Source: Marilutibacter spongiae (GTDB lineage Bacteria; Pseudomonadota; Gammaproteobacteria; Xanthomonadales; Xanthomonadaceae). Taken from it: a stretch of DNA of 64,000 bases. This document shows positions 38,301 to 49,742 of the stretch, piece by piece (position 1 is the first letter of the stretch; every line of letters begins with the position of its first letter). The translations under genes were made by a program, and so were the position numbers. The stretch spans positions 1 to 64,000 of the forward strand of contig NZ_JACHTF010000019.1 in assembly GCF_014145325.1 (NCBI RefSeq), given 5' to 3'. The notes under the pieces were generated by a model that saw only the letters and a list, made by a program, of their open reading frames with translations, did not search any database and was not told the origin of the DNA.

Positions 38301-41126
38301 GTGGATAGCCTCCTAAAGCAGTTTTCCCAGTCGTCGCAGCTCGGCGCAAACGCCGCCTACATCGAAGACCTGTACGAGCAGTACCTGGTCGATCCCGACA
38401 GCGTCGGGGCCAAATGGAAGGCTTACTTCGATGACTTCAAGGGCCGCGAGGCCGGGGACGTGCCGCACTCGGCCGTGCTCGACAGCATCGCCGAGGCCGG
38501 CCGACGCGCCGCCCGCGGCGCCGCCGCTTCCGGGATGGGCGACGAACGCGAGCGTTCGGTCGGCCGCCTGATCACCGCCTACCGGTCGCGCGGCCACCTC
38601 GCCGCCGAACTCGACCCGCTGGGCCTGTTCGAGAAGCCCGACGCGCCGGACCTGGACCTGCCGTTCCACCGCCTGAACAAGAGCGACTTCCCGGCCGAGT
38701 TCAGCACCGGCGGCGTCGCCGGCAAGGAACGCATGAAGCTGGGCGACCTGCTCGACCTGCTCAAGGCGACCTACACCGGCCCCATCGGCGCCGAGTTCAT
38801 GCACATCTCCGACGCCGAGCAGCGCCGCTGGGTGTACGAGCGCCTGGAGAAGGCCGGCGGCAAGTACGGCCGCAGCAGCGAGGACAAGAAGCGCATCCTC
38901 GAGCGCCTGACTGCCGCCGAAGGCCTGGAACGCTACCTGGGCACCAAGTACGTGGGCCAGAAGCGCTTCTCGCTGGAAGGCGGCGACGCGCTGATCCCGC
39001 TGATGGACACCATGATCCGCCGCGCCGGCTCCAACGGCGTGCAGGACATCATCATGGGCATGGCCCACCGCGGCCGCCTCAACGTGCTGGTCAACACGCT
39101 CGGCAAGCCGCCGCGCCAGTTGTTCGACGAGTTCGAAGGCAAGTTCGAGCACGTCCAGGACGACCGCGCCCACACCGGCGACGTGAAGTACCACATGGGC
39201 TTCTCGGCCGACATCGCCACGCCCGGCGGTCCGGTGCACCTGGCGCTGGCGTTCAACCCCTCCCACCTGGAGATCGTCGACCCGGTGGTCGCCGGCAGCG
39301 TGCGTTCGCGCCAGGTCCGCCGCGGCGAGAACGGCCGCGCGCAGGTGCTGCCGGTACTGATGCACGGCGACGCCGCGTTCGCCGGCCAGGGCGTGGTGAT
39401 GGAGCTGCTGCAGATGTCGCAGGCCCGCGGCTTCGCGGTCGGCGGCACCGTGCACATCGTCATCAACAACCAGGTCGGCTTCACCACCAGCGACCGCCAG
39501 GACGCGCGCTCCACGTTGTACTGCACCGACGTCGCCAAGATGGTCGGCGCGCCCGTGCTGCACGTGAACGGCGACGACCCGGAGGCCGTGGTCTTCTGCG
39601 CCGAGCTGGCGCTGGACTTCCGCAACACCTTCGGCCGCGACGTGGTCATCGACCTGGTCTGCTACCGCCGCCACGGCCACAACGAGGCCGACGAGCCGGC
39701 GGCCACCCAGCCGCTGATGTACCAGAAGATCCGCAAGCACCCGACGCCGCGCACGATGTACGCCGAGCGCCTGGTCGCCGAGGGCACGGTGAGCGCGGAC
39801 GAGGCCCAGGCCCTGGTCGACGCCTGCCGCGACCGCCTGGACGCCGGCGAAGTCGCCACCGAGCTGGCCGAGACCAAGTCCGACGAGTTCACCATCGACT
39901 GGCCGACCTTCCTCAAGGGCAAGCTCAGCGACCCGGTCGACACCACCTTCGACGGCAAGGAGCTGCGCCGCCTCGCCGGGGTGATCAACGACATCCCCGA
40001 CGAGGTCAAGCTGCATCCGCGCGTGGCCAAGATCTACGAGGACCGTCGCAAGATGGCCGCCGGCGATCTGTCGGGCGACTGGGGCTTCGCCGAGAACCTC
40101 GCCTACGCGACCCTGCTCGAGGACGGCTACAAGCTGCGCCTGGTCGGCCAGGACTGCGGCCGCGGCACCTTCTTCCACCGCCACGCGATCCTGCACGAGC
40201 AGACCACCGACGAGTACATCCTGCCGCTGCGCCGGCTGGTGGACACGCCCTCGGACGTGACCATCATCGACTCGCTGCTCAGCGAGGAGGCGGTGATGGG
40301 CTTCGAGTACGGCTACTCGACCACCGACCCGATGACGCTGGACATCTGGGAAGCCCAGTTCGGCGACTTCGCCAACGGCGCGCAGGTCGTGATCGACCAG
40401 TTCCTGTCCTCCGGCGAGGCCAAGTGGAGCCGCCTGTGCGGCCTGGCGCTGTTCCTGCCGCACGGCTACGAAGGCCAGGGCCCCGAGCACAGCTCGGCGC
40501 GGCTCGAGCGCTTCCTGCAGCTGTGCGCGCTCGACAACATGATCGTCTGCACGCCGACCACGCCGGCGCAGGCCTACCACATGATCCGCCGCCAGATGCA
40601 CATGACCACGCGCAAGCCGCTGGTGGTCATGACGCCCAAGTCGCTGCTGCGCCACAAGCTGGCCGTGTCGACGCTGGACGAGCTGGCCAAGGGCGGGTTC
40701 CAGCAGCTCATCCCGGACAACGACGCCGACCCGAAGAAGGTCAAGCGCGTGGTGGTCTGCGGCGGCAAGGTCTACTACGACCTGCTCGAGCAGGCGCGCA
40801 AGGACGAACTCGACGACGTCGCGATCGTGCGCGTCGAGCAGCTCTACCCGTTCCCGCGCGAGCTGCTGTCGGCCGAGCTCAAGCGCTTCGGCAAGGCCAC
40901 CGACGTGGTCTGGTGCCAGGAAGAGCCGCAGAACCAGGGCGCGTGGTACCAGATCCGCCACCACCTGACGCACTGCCTGCAGGGCAAGCAGGCGCTCCAC
41001 TACGCCGGCCGCCTGCGCTCGCCTTCACCGGCGGCGGGGCATTATGCCGACCATGTCGCCGAGCAGGCCCAGCTCGTCGCCGATGCGCTGACCAACCCGC
41101 TGCAGGGCGACGCCAGCCCCGAATGA
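38301..41126 (+). CDS. sucA: 2-Oxoglutarate dehydrogenase E1 component
   Basis: Thiamine-diphosphate decarboxylase of the TCA 2-oxoglutarate dehydrogenase complex. The 941-residue protein starts with the E2-binding N-terminus ([22 protein letters not shown]). The start is GTG 38301, since this matches the family start and the frame upstream is atypical. Motifs include [49 protein letters not shown] with the ThDP/Mg loop that follows, and the C-terminal [16 protein letters not shown] at 38214-38219 lies about 80 bp upstream and is a possible -10 box without a clear -35. First gene of sucA-sucB-lpdA. Confidence 0.96.
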   Translation: MDSLLKQFSQSSQLGANAAYIEDLYEQYLVDPDSVGAKWKAYFDDFKGREAGDVPHSAVLDSIAEAGRRAARGAAASGMGDERERSVGRLITAYRSRGHLAAELDPLGLFEKPDAPDLDLPFHRLNKSDFPAEFSTGGVAGKERMKLGDLLDLLKATYTGPIGAEFMHISDAEQRRWVYERLEKAGGKYGRSSEDKKRILERLTAAEGLERYLGTKYVGQKRFSLEGGDALIPLMDTMIRRAGSNGVQDIIMGMAHRGRLNVLVNTLGKPPRQLFDEFEGKFEHVQDDRAHTGDVKYHMGFSADIATPGGPVHLALAFNPSHLEIVDPVVAGSVRSRQVRRGENGRAQVLPVLMHGDAAFAGQGVVMELLQMSQARGFAVGGTVHIVINNQVGFTTSDRQDARSTLYCTDVAKMVGAPVLHVNGDDPEAVVFCAELALDFRNTFGRDVVIDLVCYRRHGHNEADEPAATQPLMYQKIRKHPTPRTMYAERLVAEGTVSADEAQALVDACRDRLDAGEVATELAETKSDEFTIDWPTFLKGKLSDPVDTTFDGKELRRLAGVINDIPDEVKLHPRVAKIYEDRRKMAAGDLSGDWGFAENLAYATLLEDGYKLRLVGQDCGRGTFFHRHAILHEQTTDEYILPLRRLVDTPSDVTIIDSLLSEEAVMGFEYGYSTTDPMTLDIWEAQFGDFANGAQVVIDQFLSSGEAKWSRLCGLALFLPHGYEGQGPEHSSARLERFLQLCALDNMIVCTPTTPAQAYHMIRRQMHMTTRKPLVVMTPKSLLRHKLAVSTLDELAKGGFQQLIPDNDADPKKVKRVVVCGGKVYYDLLEQARKDELDDVAIVRVEQLYPFPRELLSAELKRFGKATDVVWCQEEPQNQGAWYQIRHHLTHCLQGKQALHYAGRLRSPSPAAGHYADHVAEQAQLVADALTNPLQGDASPE

Positions 41127-41196
41127 CGCGGGCCCGGCCCGCGTCCCATCCCCCGCCACACGACATTCCATCTACGCAATCCAGGATGCCCGCCCC

Positions 41197-42420
41197 ATGA
41201 GCACCGAGATCAAAGTTCCGGTACTGCCCGAGTCCGTCTCCGACGCCACCATCGCCACCTGGCACAAGAAGCCGGGCGACGCGGTGAAGCGCGACGAGAA
41301 CCTGGTGGACCTCGAGACCGACAAGGTCGTGCTCGAAGTGCCCTCGCCGGTCGACGGCGTGCTCAAGGAGATCAAGTTCAACGAGGGCGACACCGTCACC
41401 AGCGAGCAGATCCTGGGCCTGGTCGAGGAAGGCGCCGCCGCCGAGGCCGCGCCGCCCGCGCAGAGCAAGAGCGCCGAGCAGGAGGCCCGCAAGCAGGAGG
41501 CCGACGCCAAGCCGGTTCAGCCCAAGGCCGAGGCCGCCAGGGCCAGCGCGCCGAAGGCCGCCGGCAAGACCGACGACCTGCCGCCGGGCGCGCGCTTCAC
41601 CGCCGTCAGCCAGGGCATCGACCCGGCCGGCGTCGAGGGCACCGGCCGTCGCGGCGCGGTGACCAAGGAAGACCTGCTCAACTACGCCCGCAACGGCGGC
41701 GTCGGCCAGGCCGGCGGCGCGCGTCCGGAAGAGCGCGTGCCGATGACCCGCATGCGCAAGCGCATCGCCGAGCGCCTGATGCAGTCGAAGGAATCGATCG
41801 CCATGCTGACCTCGTTCAACGAGGTCAACCTGGGCAAGGTCATGGCCATGCGCAAGCAGCTGGGCGAGGCCTTCCAGAAGGAGCACGGCATCAAGCTCGG
41901 TTTCATGAGCTTCTTCGCCAAGGCCGCCGCCAACGCCCTCGCCCGCCACCCGGCGGTCAACGCCTCGGTCGACGGCGACGACATCATCTACCACGGTTAC
42001 GCCGACATCTCGATCGCGGTGTCGACCGACAAGGGCCTGGTCACGCCGGTGCTGCGCAACGTCGAGCGCATGGGCTTCGCCGAGGTCGAGCAGGGCATCG
42101 CCGACTTCGCGACCAAGGCGCGCGACGGCAAGCTCTCGCTGGACGACCTGCAGGGCGGCACCTTCACCATCACCAACGGCGGCACCTTCGGCTCGCTGAT
42201 GTCGACCCCGATCGTCAACCCGCCGCAGTCCGCCATCCTCGGCATGCACGCCATCAAGGAGCGCGCGATCGTGGAGAACGGGCAGGTCGTCGCCGCGCCG
42301 ATGATGTACATCGCGCTGAGCTACGACCACCGCATCATCGACGGCAAGGACGCGGTGCTGTTCCTGGTCGACATCAAGAACCAGCTCGAGAACCCGCACC
42401 GCATGCTGCTGGGCATGTAG
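41197..42420 (+). CDS. sucB: 2-Oxoglutarate dehydrogenase E2 (dihydrolipoyl succinyltransferase)
   Basis: Carries the lipoyl group and transfers succinyl to CoA. The 407-residue protein has one lipoyl domain with Lys43 in [14 protein letters not shown], a Lys/Ala-rich linker, an E3/E1-binding domain ([20 protein letters not shown]) and a catalytic domain ending in [20 protein letters not shown] with His and Asp in place. The length fits the family. It begins 70 bp after sucA. A repeat-filled gap of 186 bp separates it from lpdA. Confidence 0.97.
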   Translation: MSTEIKVPVLPESVSDATIATWHKKPGDAVKRDENLVDLETDKVVLEVPSPVDGVLKEIKFNEGDTVTSEQILGLVEEGAAAEAAPPAQSKSAEQEARKQEADAKPVQPKAEAARASAPKAAGKTDDLPPGARFTAVSQGIDPAGVEGTGRRGAVTKEDLLNYARNGGVGQAGGARPEERVPMTRMRKRIAERLMQSKESIAMLTSFNEVNLGKVMAMRKQLGEAFQKEHGIKLGFMSFFAKAAANALARHPAVNASVDGDDIIYHGYADISIAVSTDKGLVTPVLRNVERMGFAEVEQGIADFATKARDGKLSLDDLQGGTFTITNGGTFGSLMSTPIVNPPQSAILGMHAIKERAIVENGQVVAAPMMYIALSYDHRIIDGKDAVLFLVDIKNQLENPHRMLLGM

Positions 42421-44049
<1,629 letters not shown>

Positions 44050-44052
44050 GCC

Positions 44053-44075
44053 CGTCCGGAGCCTCGCTCCGGACG
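44053..44075 (+). terminator. Hairpin just after lpdA
   Basis: CGTCCGGAGC, loop CTC, GCTCCGGACG. The 10-bp perfect stem has no T-run. A second stem, CGAAGCCGCCT/AGGCGGCTTCG (44084-44121), follows. Together they likely end the suc operon. Confidence 0.6.
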
Positions 44076-44139
44076 CGACCCCACGAAGCCGCCTCGACGT
44101 CCAGCGCCGCAGGCGGCTTCGTCATTCGAGGCCCTCGCG

Positions 44140-44997
44140 ATGTCCGACCCCCGCCCGATCCGAAACGTGTCCGACACCGCGCTATGGGTCGCGATCTACC
44201 GGGCGATGGAAAGCGAGCGGCCCGACGCGCACTTCCGCGACCCCTTTGCCCGCCGCCTGGGCGGCGAACGCGGCGAGGCGATCGTCCGCTCGATGCCCAA
44301 GGGCACGTCGATGAGTTGGCCGATGGTGGTGCGCACCGCCGTCATGGACGAATTGCTGCTCGCGGCGATCGACGACGGCGTGACCACCGTCCTCAACCTC
44401 GCCGCCGGCCTCGATGCCCGCCCCTGGCGCCTGGACCTGCCGCCGACCCTGCGCTGGCTGCACGTCGACCTGCCGGACATGGTCGAGTACTTCCGCGGCC
44501 ACATGGCCGGCGAGACCCCGCGCTGCGAGGTCGAGTTCATCGCCGCCGACCTGCGCGAAGCCGGTCCGCGACGCGCGGCCATCGCCCGCGCCCTGGGCCA
44601 CGGCCCGGTGCTGGCGATCACCGAGGGCCTGCTGGTCTACCTGGAGAGCGAACAGGTCGCCGAACTCGCGCGCGAGATCCATACCCTCGGCCAGGGCACC
44701 CTGTGGCTGAGCGACCTGGCCTCGCCAAGGCTGCTGCGGATGCTGGCGCGCAACTGGCAGCGCAACCTGCAGCAGGGCAACGCGCCCTTCCGCTTCGGGC
44801 CGGAGGAGAACACCGGCTTCTTCGCGCCCCTGGGCTGGCGCGAACTGGCGTTCCGCTCGACCTGGGCGGAGGCCCTGCGCCTGAAGCGCACCATGCGCGG
44901 CGCATGGATGTGGCAACTGCTTTCGCACCTGCAGTCGGCGAAGCAGCGCGATGCCATGCACCGCATGTCCGGGATCATGCTGTTGGAGGCCGAATGA
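44140..44997 (+). CDS. Class I SAM-dependent methyltransferase (LCMT/TIGR00027-like), 285 aa
   Basis: Leucine-carboxyl-methyltransferase-like fold: N-terminal VSDTALWVAIYRAMESERPD and FRDPFARRLGG, SAM loop VLNLAAGLDARPWRLDLP, HVDLPDMVEYF and AITEGLLVYLESEQVAELA. Proteins of this group methylate small polar or polyketide-like acids; the substrate here is unknown. Its stop overlaps the ATG of the LOG gene (ATGA), showing coupling. GC and codon use are as in the core. Confidence 0.85.
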   Translation: MSDPRPIRNVSDTALWVAIYRAMESERPDAHFRDPFARRLGGERGEAIVRSMPKGTSMSWPMVVRTAVMDELLLAAIDDGVTTVLNLAAGLDARPWRLDLPPTLRWLHVDLPDMVEYFRGHMAGETPRCEVEFIAADLREAGPRRAAIARALGHGPVLAITEGLLVYLESEQVAELAREIHTLGQGTLWLSDLASPRLLRMLARNWQRNLQQGNAPFRFGPEENTGFFAPLGWRELAFRSTWAEALRLKRTMRGAWMWQLLSHLQSAKQRDAMHRMSGIMLLEAE

Positions 44998-45593
44998 AAC
45001 CACGCACGCTCTGCGTCTATTGCGGATCGAACTCCGGTTCGCGACCCGCCTACACCGAACGCGCCATCGCCCTGGGCACGCGCCTGGCCGCCGATGGCAT
45101 CGGCCTGGTCTACGGTGGCGGCAACGTCGGCCTGATGGGCGCCGTCGCCGACGCGGTGCTCGAGGCCGGTGGCGAGGTCACCGGTGTGATCCCGGAGCAG
45201 CTGGTCGGCTGGGAAGTCGCGCACCGTGGCGTCACCCGTCTGGAGATCGTGGCGAACATGCACGAGCGCAAGGCGCGCATGTTCGACATCGCCGACGGCT
45301 TCGTCGCCCTGCCCGGCGGCTTCGGCACGCTGGACGAGATGTTCGAGATGCTCACCTGGCGCCAGCTGGGGATCGGCAACAAACCCTGCGCCTTCCTCGA
45401 TGTCGAGGGTTTCTACGCGCCGCTGGTGGCGATGATCGACCGCATGGTCGACGAACGCTTCCTGCACCCCGACCAGCGCGCCGACCTGTGGCACGGCGAC
45501 GACCTCGACGCCATGCTCGCGTGGATGCAGGACTACCGCCCGGCGCAGGCGGACAAATGGATGGACGAAAAGCGGCGCGGTTCGCTGCGTTGA
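44994..45593 (+). CDS. LOG-family nucleotide phosphoribohydrolase (TIGR00730), 199 aa
   Basis: Rossmann-like protein of the cytokinin-activating LOG family: VYCGSNSGSRPAYTERAI, VYGGGNVGLMGAVADAVL and the catalytic PGGFGTLDEMFEMLTW, which carries the PGGxGTxxE motif. LOG proteins release the ribose-5-phosphate from nucleoside monophosphates; in non-plant-associated bacteria the role is less clear. The 199-residue length is usual. ATG 44994 overlaps the methyltransferase stop. Last gene of this two-gene unit; a repeat field follows. Confidence 0.93.
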   Translation: MKPRTLCVYCGSNSGSRPAYTERAIALGTRLAADGIGLVYGGGNVGLMGAVADAVLEAGGEVTGVIPEQLVGWEVAHRGVTRLEIVANMHERKARMFDIADGFVALPGGFGTLDEMFEMLTWRQLGIGNKPCAFLDVEGFYAPLVAMIDRMVDERFLHPDQRADLWHGDDLDAMLAWMQDYRPAQADKWMDEKRRGSLR

Positions 45594-45720
45594 GGCGGTG
45601 CGGGTTCGAACCTCGCCGCACGCACGCATTTTCATCGGTCGCCCAAGCGCCCGCCTCAGGCTGGATCCCAGCGTTCGCTGGGGTGAGGCAAGGCCGTTTG
45701 CGCGGCACCGCCGCGCGGTC

Positions 45721-45807
45721 TTGCCGAACGCCCGGCGCGCCGCGCCGGGCCGGGGGCCAAGTCTAATGCAAAGGCTAGATCCCAGCGTTCGCTGGAATGA
45801 CGATCAA
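45721..45807. repeat. Left flanking direct repeat of the GIY-YIG unit
   Basis: Matches 46343-46430 in order and orientation with some substitutions: a GCCCGGCGCGC hairpin, AATGCAAAGGCT, then GATCCCAGCGTTCGCTGG and ATGACGATCAA. Confidence 0.75.
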
Positions 45808-45900
45808 GAGCAGAAGCAAAGGCAAGAACAAAGGCAAAGGAAAGAAACAAAAACAAGGACAAAGGCAAAGGCAAAGGCAGAGGCTGGCCAAGCGAATGTC

Positions 45901-45929
45901 CCGTCATCCCAGCGAACGCTGGGATCCAG
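45901..45929. repeat. CCAGCG palindrome, inverted copy
   Basis: CATCCCAGCGAACGCTGGGA with flanks, the exact reverse of the copy at 46397-46425, so the nuclease gene lies between an inverted pair. Confidence 0.75.
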
Positions 45930-46027
45930 CTCTTGCTCCTCCACTGGCCACAGCCATTCGTTCCACCTTGTTTCGCGTCGAGTGCTATCGTCGCGTCTGT
46001 CGACGACAGGTCTCCAAGGAGGGAGCC

Positions 46028-46315
46028 ATGAAGCACCCTTGTGTGTACATGCTGGCCAGCGACCACCACGGCACGCTTTACGTGGGGGTGACTTCAAACC
46101 TTCTCACTCGTGTCTGGCAGCACCGGAACGACGTGACAGAGGGTTTCACGCGGAAGTACGGTGTCCATGACCTCGTGTGGTTCGAATCTCACGAGAGCAT
46201 GGCGCCCGCCATCCAACGGGAGAAAACCATCAAGGCCTGGCGGCGCGAATGGAAGATCCAGCTGATCGAGGAATGCAATCCGCGGTGGCTGGACCTGTAC
46301 CCCACACTTCTCTAG
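46028..46315 (+). CDS. GIY-YIG nuclease-domain protein, 95 aa
   Basis: A small stand-alone GIY-YIG domain: CVYMLAS (the GIY position as CVY), LYVGVTSNLLTRVWQH with YVG, the conserved Arg and His, then QREKTIKAWRREWKIQLIEE with the metal-binding Glu and NPRWLDLYP. Known members of this group are COG2827-type proteins whose role is not settled. AAGGAGGGAGCC precedes ATG 46028. The gene stands in repeat DNA and is bracketed by direct and inverted copies, which suggests that it travels with, or acts on, these repeats. Confidence 0.9.
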   Translation: MKHPCVYMLASDHHGTLYVGVTSNLLTRVWQHRNDVTEGFTRKYGVHDLVWFESHESMAPAIQREKTIKAWRREWKIQLIEECNPRWLDLYPTLL

Positions 46316-46342
46316 CAGGCACGCAAGCAGTGCATCGCGGTG

Positions 46343-46430
46343 TTGCTGAATGCCCGGCGCGCTGCGCCGGGCCGCGGCGTCAAGTCCAATGCAAAGGCTG
46401 GATCCCAGCGTTCGCTGGGATGACGATCAA
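46343..46430. repeat. Right flanking direct repeat of the GIY-YIG unit
   Basis: Partner of 45721-45807. The palindrome CTGGATCCCAGCGTTCGCTG is at 46397-46418 and is followed by ATGACGATCAAAGGC. The GIY-YIG stop is 27 bp before this repeat. Confidence 0.75.
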
Positions 46431-46581
46431 AGGCAAAAAGCGAAAGCCCATGGCCCGCTCATGCGAGATTCGCTCCAGTCCCATGGCTGGTAAAGTGCCC
46501 CCGAACGCCAGCGACACGAGGCTCCGTCCCGACCCGCTGCATGAGCCCTCTGCAGCGCCTCGCATTTCCAGGACCACCAGC

Positions 46582-47583
46582 ATGACCCTCCCCACGCAAT
46601 TCAACGCTTTCCGCATCCACGACGACGACCAGGGCTACCGCAGTGGCATCGAGCGCCTGTCGCTCGACGACCTGTCGCCGGGCGAGGTCGTGGTCAAGAG
46701 CGCCTATTCGTCGGTCAACTTCAAGGACGCGCTGGCCGGCACCGGCAAGGGCAAGATCCTGCGACGCTTCCCGCTGGTCGGCGGCATCGACGTGGCCGGG
46801 CACGTGGTGGCGTCGAGCGATCCGCGCTTCCGCGAGGGCGACGCGGTGCTGACCACCGGCTGCGGGCTGAGCGAGACGCGCGACGGCGGGTACTCCGAAT
46901 ACGTCCGGCTGGAGGGCCAATGGGTCATCGCGCTGCCCGACGGCCTGGACCTGCGCGAGAGCATGGTCCTGGGCACTGCCGGCTTCACCGCCGCGCTGGC
47001 CCTGCTGCGGATGACCGAGAACCGGCAGACGCCCGGGCTGGGCCCGCTCGCGGTCACCGGGGCCACCGGTGGGGTGGGCTCGCTGGCGCTGGACATCTTC
47101 AGCCGCGCGGGCTTCGAGGTCCATGCCGTCAGCGGCAAGACCGACCAGGCCGAGTACCTCAAGGCGATCGGCGCCACCGAGGTGGTCGGGCGCGACGCGC
47201 TGGCGACCACCCGGCCAATGGAGTCCACCCGCTTCGGCGGCGGCCTCGACAACGTCGGTGGGCCCATGCTCGCCAGCCTGCTGGCCCAGACCGCCCCCTA
47301 CGGCAACGTCGCCAGCGCGGGGCTGGCCGCCACCCACGCGCTGGACACCACCGTGATGCCCTTCATCATCCGCGGGGTGTCGCTGCTGGGCGTGGCCTCG
47401 GCAGGGACCGCCCGCGACATCCGCGAGACGGTCTGGCAACGCCTGGCCAGCGACTGGAAGCCGCGGCACCTGGACCGCATCTGCACCCGCGTGGTCGGCC
47501 TGGACGGCCTCCCCGGGGTGTTCGACACCATGCTCGAAGGGGGTTCGTTCGGTCGTACCCTGGTGGACTTCCAGGCGGCCTGA
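46582..47583 (+). CDS. acuI: Acrylyl-CoA reductase (AcuI/YhdH-type NADPH oxidoreductase)
   Basis: MDR-family NADPH reductase; AcuI converts acrylyl-CoA to propionyl-CoA. The 333-residue protein shows VKSAYSSVNFKDALAGTGKG, VGGIDVAGHVV, the nucleotide loop TGATGGVGSLALDIFSRAG, GGLDNVGGPML and the C-terminal GLDGLPGVFDTMLEG, which match YhdH/AcuI. The catalytic zinc of classical ADHs is absent, as expected. ATG 46582 begins MTLPTQFNAF; the upstream open frame is repeat sequence. Stands alone before pilH. Confidence 0.92.
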   Translation: MTLPTQFNAFRIHDDDQGYRSGIERLSLDDLSPGEVVVKSAYSSVNFKDALAGTGKGKILRRFPLVGGIDVAGHVVASSDPRFREGDAVLTTGCGLSETRDGGYSEYVRLEGQWVIALPDGLDLRESMVLGTAGFTAALALLRMTENRQTPGLGPLAVTGATGGVGSLALDIFSRAGFEVHAVSGKTDQAEYLKAIGATEVVGRDALATTRPMESTRFGGGLDNVGGPMLASLLAQTAPYGNVASAGLAATHALDTTVMPFIIRGVSLLGVASAGTARDIRETVWQRLASDWKPRHLDRICTRVVGLDGLPGVFDTMLEGGSFGRTLVDFQAA

Positions 47584-47615
47584 GCGCCCGCCGGTCGATT
47601 TTGGCGCGAATGAAC

Positions 47616-47643
47616 TTGCGGAGTGCCCCGCCCCGGATACAAT
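47616..47643 (+). promoter_or_regulatory. pilH: Sigma-70-type promoter for pilH
   Basis: TTGCGG at 47616-47621 and TACAAT at 47638-47643, separated by 16 bp, 26 bp before the pilH ATG. The -10 box is one base off consensus and the -35 two bases off. Confidence 0.55.
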
Positions 47644-47669
47644 CGTCTTCAGGTTATTGGGGGAACACC

Positions 47670-48035
47670 ATGGCGCGTATCCTGATCGTCGACGACTCTC
47701 CGTCCCAGCTGATGGGCATTCGTCGCATTGTCGAAAAGCTGGGCCACGATGCGGTCACCGCCGAAGACGGTGCCGCCGGCGTGGAGGCGGCCAAGCGCGA
47801 GCTGCCCGACCTCGTCCTGATGGACGTGGTGATGCCCAACCTGAACGGGTTCCAGGCGACCCGTTCGATCTGCAGGGACGCGACCACCAAGCACATCCCC
47901 GTGGTGCTGGTGACGACCAAGGACCAGGACACCGACCGCGTCTGGGGCATGCGCCAGGGCGCCAAGGCGTACATCACCAAGCCCTTCAGCGAGAACGACC
48001 TGGCGGAAGTCATCGGCCAGTTGATCCCCAACTGA
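47670..48035 (+). CDS. pilH: Type IV pilus twitching-motility response regulator PilH
   Basis: A stand-alone CheY-like receiver of 121 residues: acidic pocket Asp8/Asp9 (LIVDDSPSQLMG), phospho-acceptor Asp52 (VLMDVVMPNLNGFQATR), VVLVTTKDQDTDRVWGMRQG with the conserved Thr, and Lys in YITKPFSE. The NLNGFQATRSICRD and TTKDQDTDRVWG segments match PilH. It would receive phosphate from the Chp/ChpA histidine kinase and tune PilB/PilT-driven pilus dynamics. Unlike in Pseudomonas it is not followed here by pilI-chpA; pilG may lie elsewhere. Followed by a strong terminator. Confidence 0.9.
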   Translation: MARILIVDDSPSQLMGIRRIVEKLGHDAVTAEDGAAGVEAAKRELPDLVLMDVVMPNLNGFQATRSICRDATTKHIPVVLVTTKDQDTDRVWGMRQGAKAYITKPFSENDLAEVIGQLIPN

Positions 48036-48057
48036 GCGTCGCCTTCCTCCGACACGG

Positions 48058-48084
48058 AAAAGCCCCGGCCAGGCCGGGGCTTTT
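48058..48084. terminator. Bidirectional terminator between pilH and cbpA
   Basis: AAAAGCCCCGG, loop CCAGG, CCGGGGCTTTT plus T. T-runs on both strands fit the convergent genes on either side. Confidence 0.9.
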
Positions 48085-48102
48085 TCGTTGCCGGCTACCG
48101 GC

Positions 48103-49014
48103 TCAGGCGCGGCGCCAGTCCTCGCCGAAGGCATCGCGCAGGGTGGCGTAGGCCTCGCGCTGGGCGTCGGTGGCCGGCCGTGGCGCAAGCACTTCCAGTT
48201 CGACGATCTGGTCGCCGTCGGGGCTGCCGGGCAGACCGCGGCCACGCAGGCGAAGCTTGCGCCCGGCTTCGGAGTCGGGCGGGATCTTCAGCTCCACCGC
48301 ACCGCCCAGGGTCGGCACGCTGAGCGTCGCGCCCAACGCGGCCTCCCATGGGGCCAGCGGCAGCACATGGATGACGTTGCGGCCGTCGACCTCGAACTGC
48401 GGATGCGCGGCGTATTCGATTTCCAGCAGCAGGTCGCCCGCACCGCCCTGCCCCGCGAGGCGGATCACCTGGCCCTCGCGGATGCCCTTGGGCACGCGCA
48501 CGTCGAGGGTCTTGTCGTTGACCGAGATCCTTACGCTGTTGCCGGTGTAGACCGTCTCCAGCGACACCGCCAGCTTGGCGCGGGTGTCGCGCGGCGGCGC
48601 CGGCCCGCGGCCCATGCCCGGACCCGGCCCGGGTCCCGCGCCACCGGGTCGGCGGCCGCGGCCGAACAGGCCCTCGAAGAAATCGCTGAAGCCACCGCCT
48701 GCGCCACCGCCGGCGAAGATCTCCTCGAAGTCGACGCCACCGTAACCGCCGCCGCCGAAGCCGCCGGGCGGCGGTTGCACTTCGTCGCCCGGGCGGTAGC
48801 CTCGCGCGCGCAACTGGTCGTAGGCCTTGCGCTTTTCGGGGTCGCGCAGGGCCTCGTAGGCCTCGTTGACCGCCTTGAAGCGCTCCTCGGCATCGTCTTC
48901 CTTGCTGACGTCGGGGTGGTACTTGCGGGCAAGGCGCCGGTAGGCGGTCTTGATCTCCGCGTCGCCCGCGCCCGGCTCGACGCCGAGAATCTGGTAGTAA
49001 TCCTTGAACTGCAT
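48103..49014 (-). CDS. cbpA: Curved DNA-binding J-protein CbpA
   Basis: DnaJ paralogue that stimulates DnaK and binds nucleoid DNA. The 303-residue protein has a J-domain with HPD (His33-Pro-Asp in RKYHPDVSKE), a Gly/Phe-rich region about 72-130 (GGFGGGGYGG) and two DnaJ C-terminal domains (LAVSLETVYTGNSVRISVND, IPPDSEAGRKLRLRGRGLPG). It has no CXXCXGXG zinc centre, as expected for CbpA. ATG 49014 is chosen because the J-domain starts MQFKDYYQILGV; longer readings add random basic residues. Stands alone, convergent with pilH. Confidence 0.93.
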   Translation of the reverse strand: MQFKDYYQILGVEPGAGDAEIKTAYRRLARKYHPDVSKEDDAEERFKAVNEAYEALRDPEKRKAYDQLRARGYRPGDEVQPPPGGFGGGGYGGVDFEEIFAGGGAGGGFSDFFEGLFGRGRRPGGAGPGPGPGMGRGPAPPRDTRAKLAVSLETVYTGNSVRISVNDKTLDVRVPKGIREGQVIRLAGQGGAGDLLLEIEYAAHPQFEVDGRNVIHVLPLAPWEAALGATLSVPTLGGAVELKIPPDSEAGRKLRLRGRGLPGSPDGDQIVELEVLAPRPATDAQREAYATLRDAFGEDWRRA

Positions 49015-49259
49015 CCGGGTCTCCCATGCCGGCCGGCCGCGAGCGGCGGCGACCGGGGTTCCAAAATCCGTCGATGCGCGGCGGCGGCCGGGCGCATCCC
49101 GAGGCACCCATCCTACCGATCCGCCGCGAAAACGAGGTCATCACACAGGTAGGCACGGCGCGGCCCGCTTTCAAGCCGGTCATGACCAACGGACGATGGG
49201 CCTTCACGCTGCAGCGCCTACACTGCCAGGCTCCCGCCTCCCCCAAGCAGGTACCTTGC

Positions 49260-49739
49260 ATGAGCATCCAGATCGGCGACACCCTCCCCGACACCGTGGT
49301 CCAGCGCGTCGGCGCGGAGATCGAACCCGTGCAGTCGCGCGCGGTCCTCGGCGGCGCCCGCGCGGTACTGTTCGCGGTCCCGGGGGCGTTCACCCCGACC
49401 TGTTCGGAAAAGCACCTGCCCGGCTTCGTCGAGCACTTCGGTTCGTTCCGCGACAAGGGCATCGACGTCGCCTGCCTGTCGGTCAACGACCCGTTCGTGA
49501 TGCAGGCCTGGGCGCAGGACCAGCACGTCCCGGACGGACTGTCCATGCTCGCCGACGGCAACGCCGACTTCACCCGGGCACTCGGCCTGGAACTCGACGC
49601 CACCGGCTATGGCATGGGCCTGCGCGCCAAGCGCTTCGCGCTCTACGCCGAGGACGGCGTGGTCAAGCAGCTGTTCGTCGAAGCGCCGGGCGAATTCCGC
49701 GTCTCCTCGGCCGAACACGTGCTGGCGGAGATCGGCTGA
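49260..49739 (+). CDS. Peroxiredoxin, Prx5 type
   Basis: Reduces hydroperoxides with a peroxidatic Cys. The 159-residue protein carries PGAFTPTCSEKHLPGFVEH with the conserved Thr-x-x-Cys, VACLSVNDPFVMQAWA, and RAKRFALYAEDGVVKQLFVE, as in bacterial Prx5 proteins. No C-terminal resolving Cys or fused glutaredoxin is seen, so a thiol partner must act in trans. ATG 49260 opens MSIQIGDTLPDTV. Three bases separate it from the GNAT gene, so the two are likely co-transcribed. Confidence 0.94.
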   Translation: MSIQIGDTLPDTVVQRVGAEIEPVQSRAVLGGARAVLFAVPGAFTPTCSEKHLPGFVEHFGSFRDKGIDVACLSVNDPFVMQAWAQDQHVPDGLSMLADGNADFTRALGLELDATGYGMGLRAKRFALYAEDGVVKQLFVEAPGEFRVSSAEHVLAEIG

Positions 49740-49742
49740 GCC

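Larger units (their letters stand above)
45594..46027. repeat. Repeat field upstream of the GIY-YIG gene
   Basis: Contains CTGGATCCCAGCGTTCGCTG at about 45660-45680, a GCCCGGCGCGCCGCGCCGGGC hairpin near 45730, a low-complexity run of AAAGGCAAAG-type repeats (about 45805-45885), and an inverted copy of the CCAGCG palindrome at 45901-45929. No coding sequence. Confidence 0.75.
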
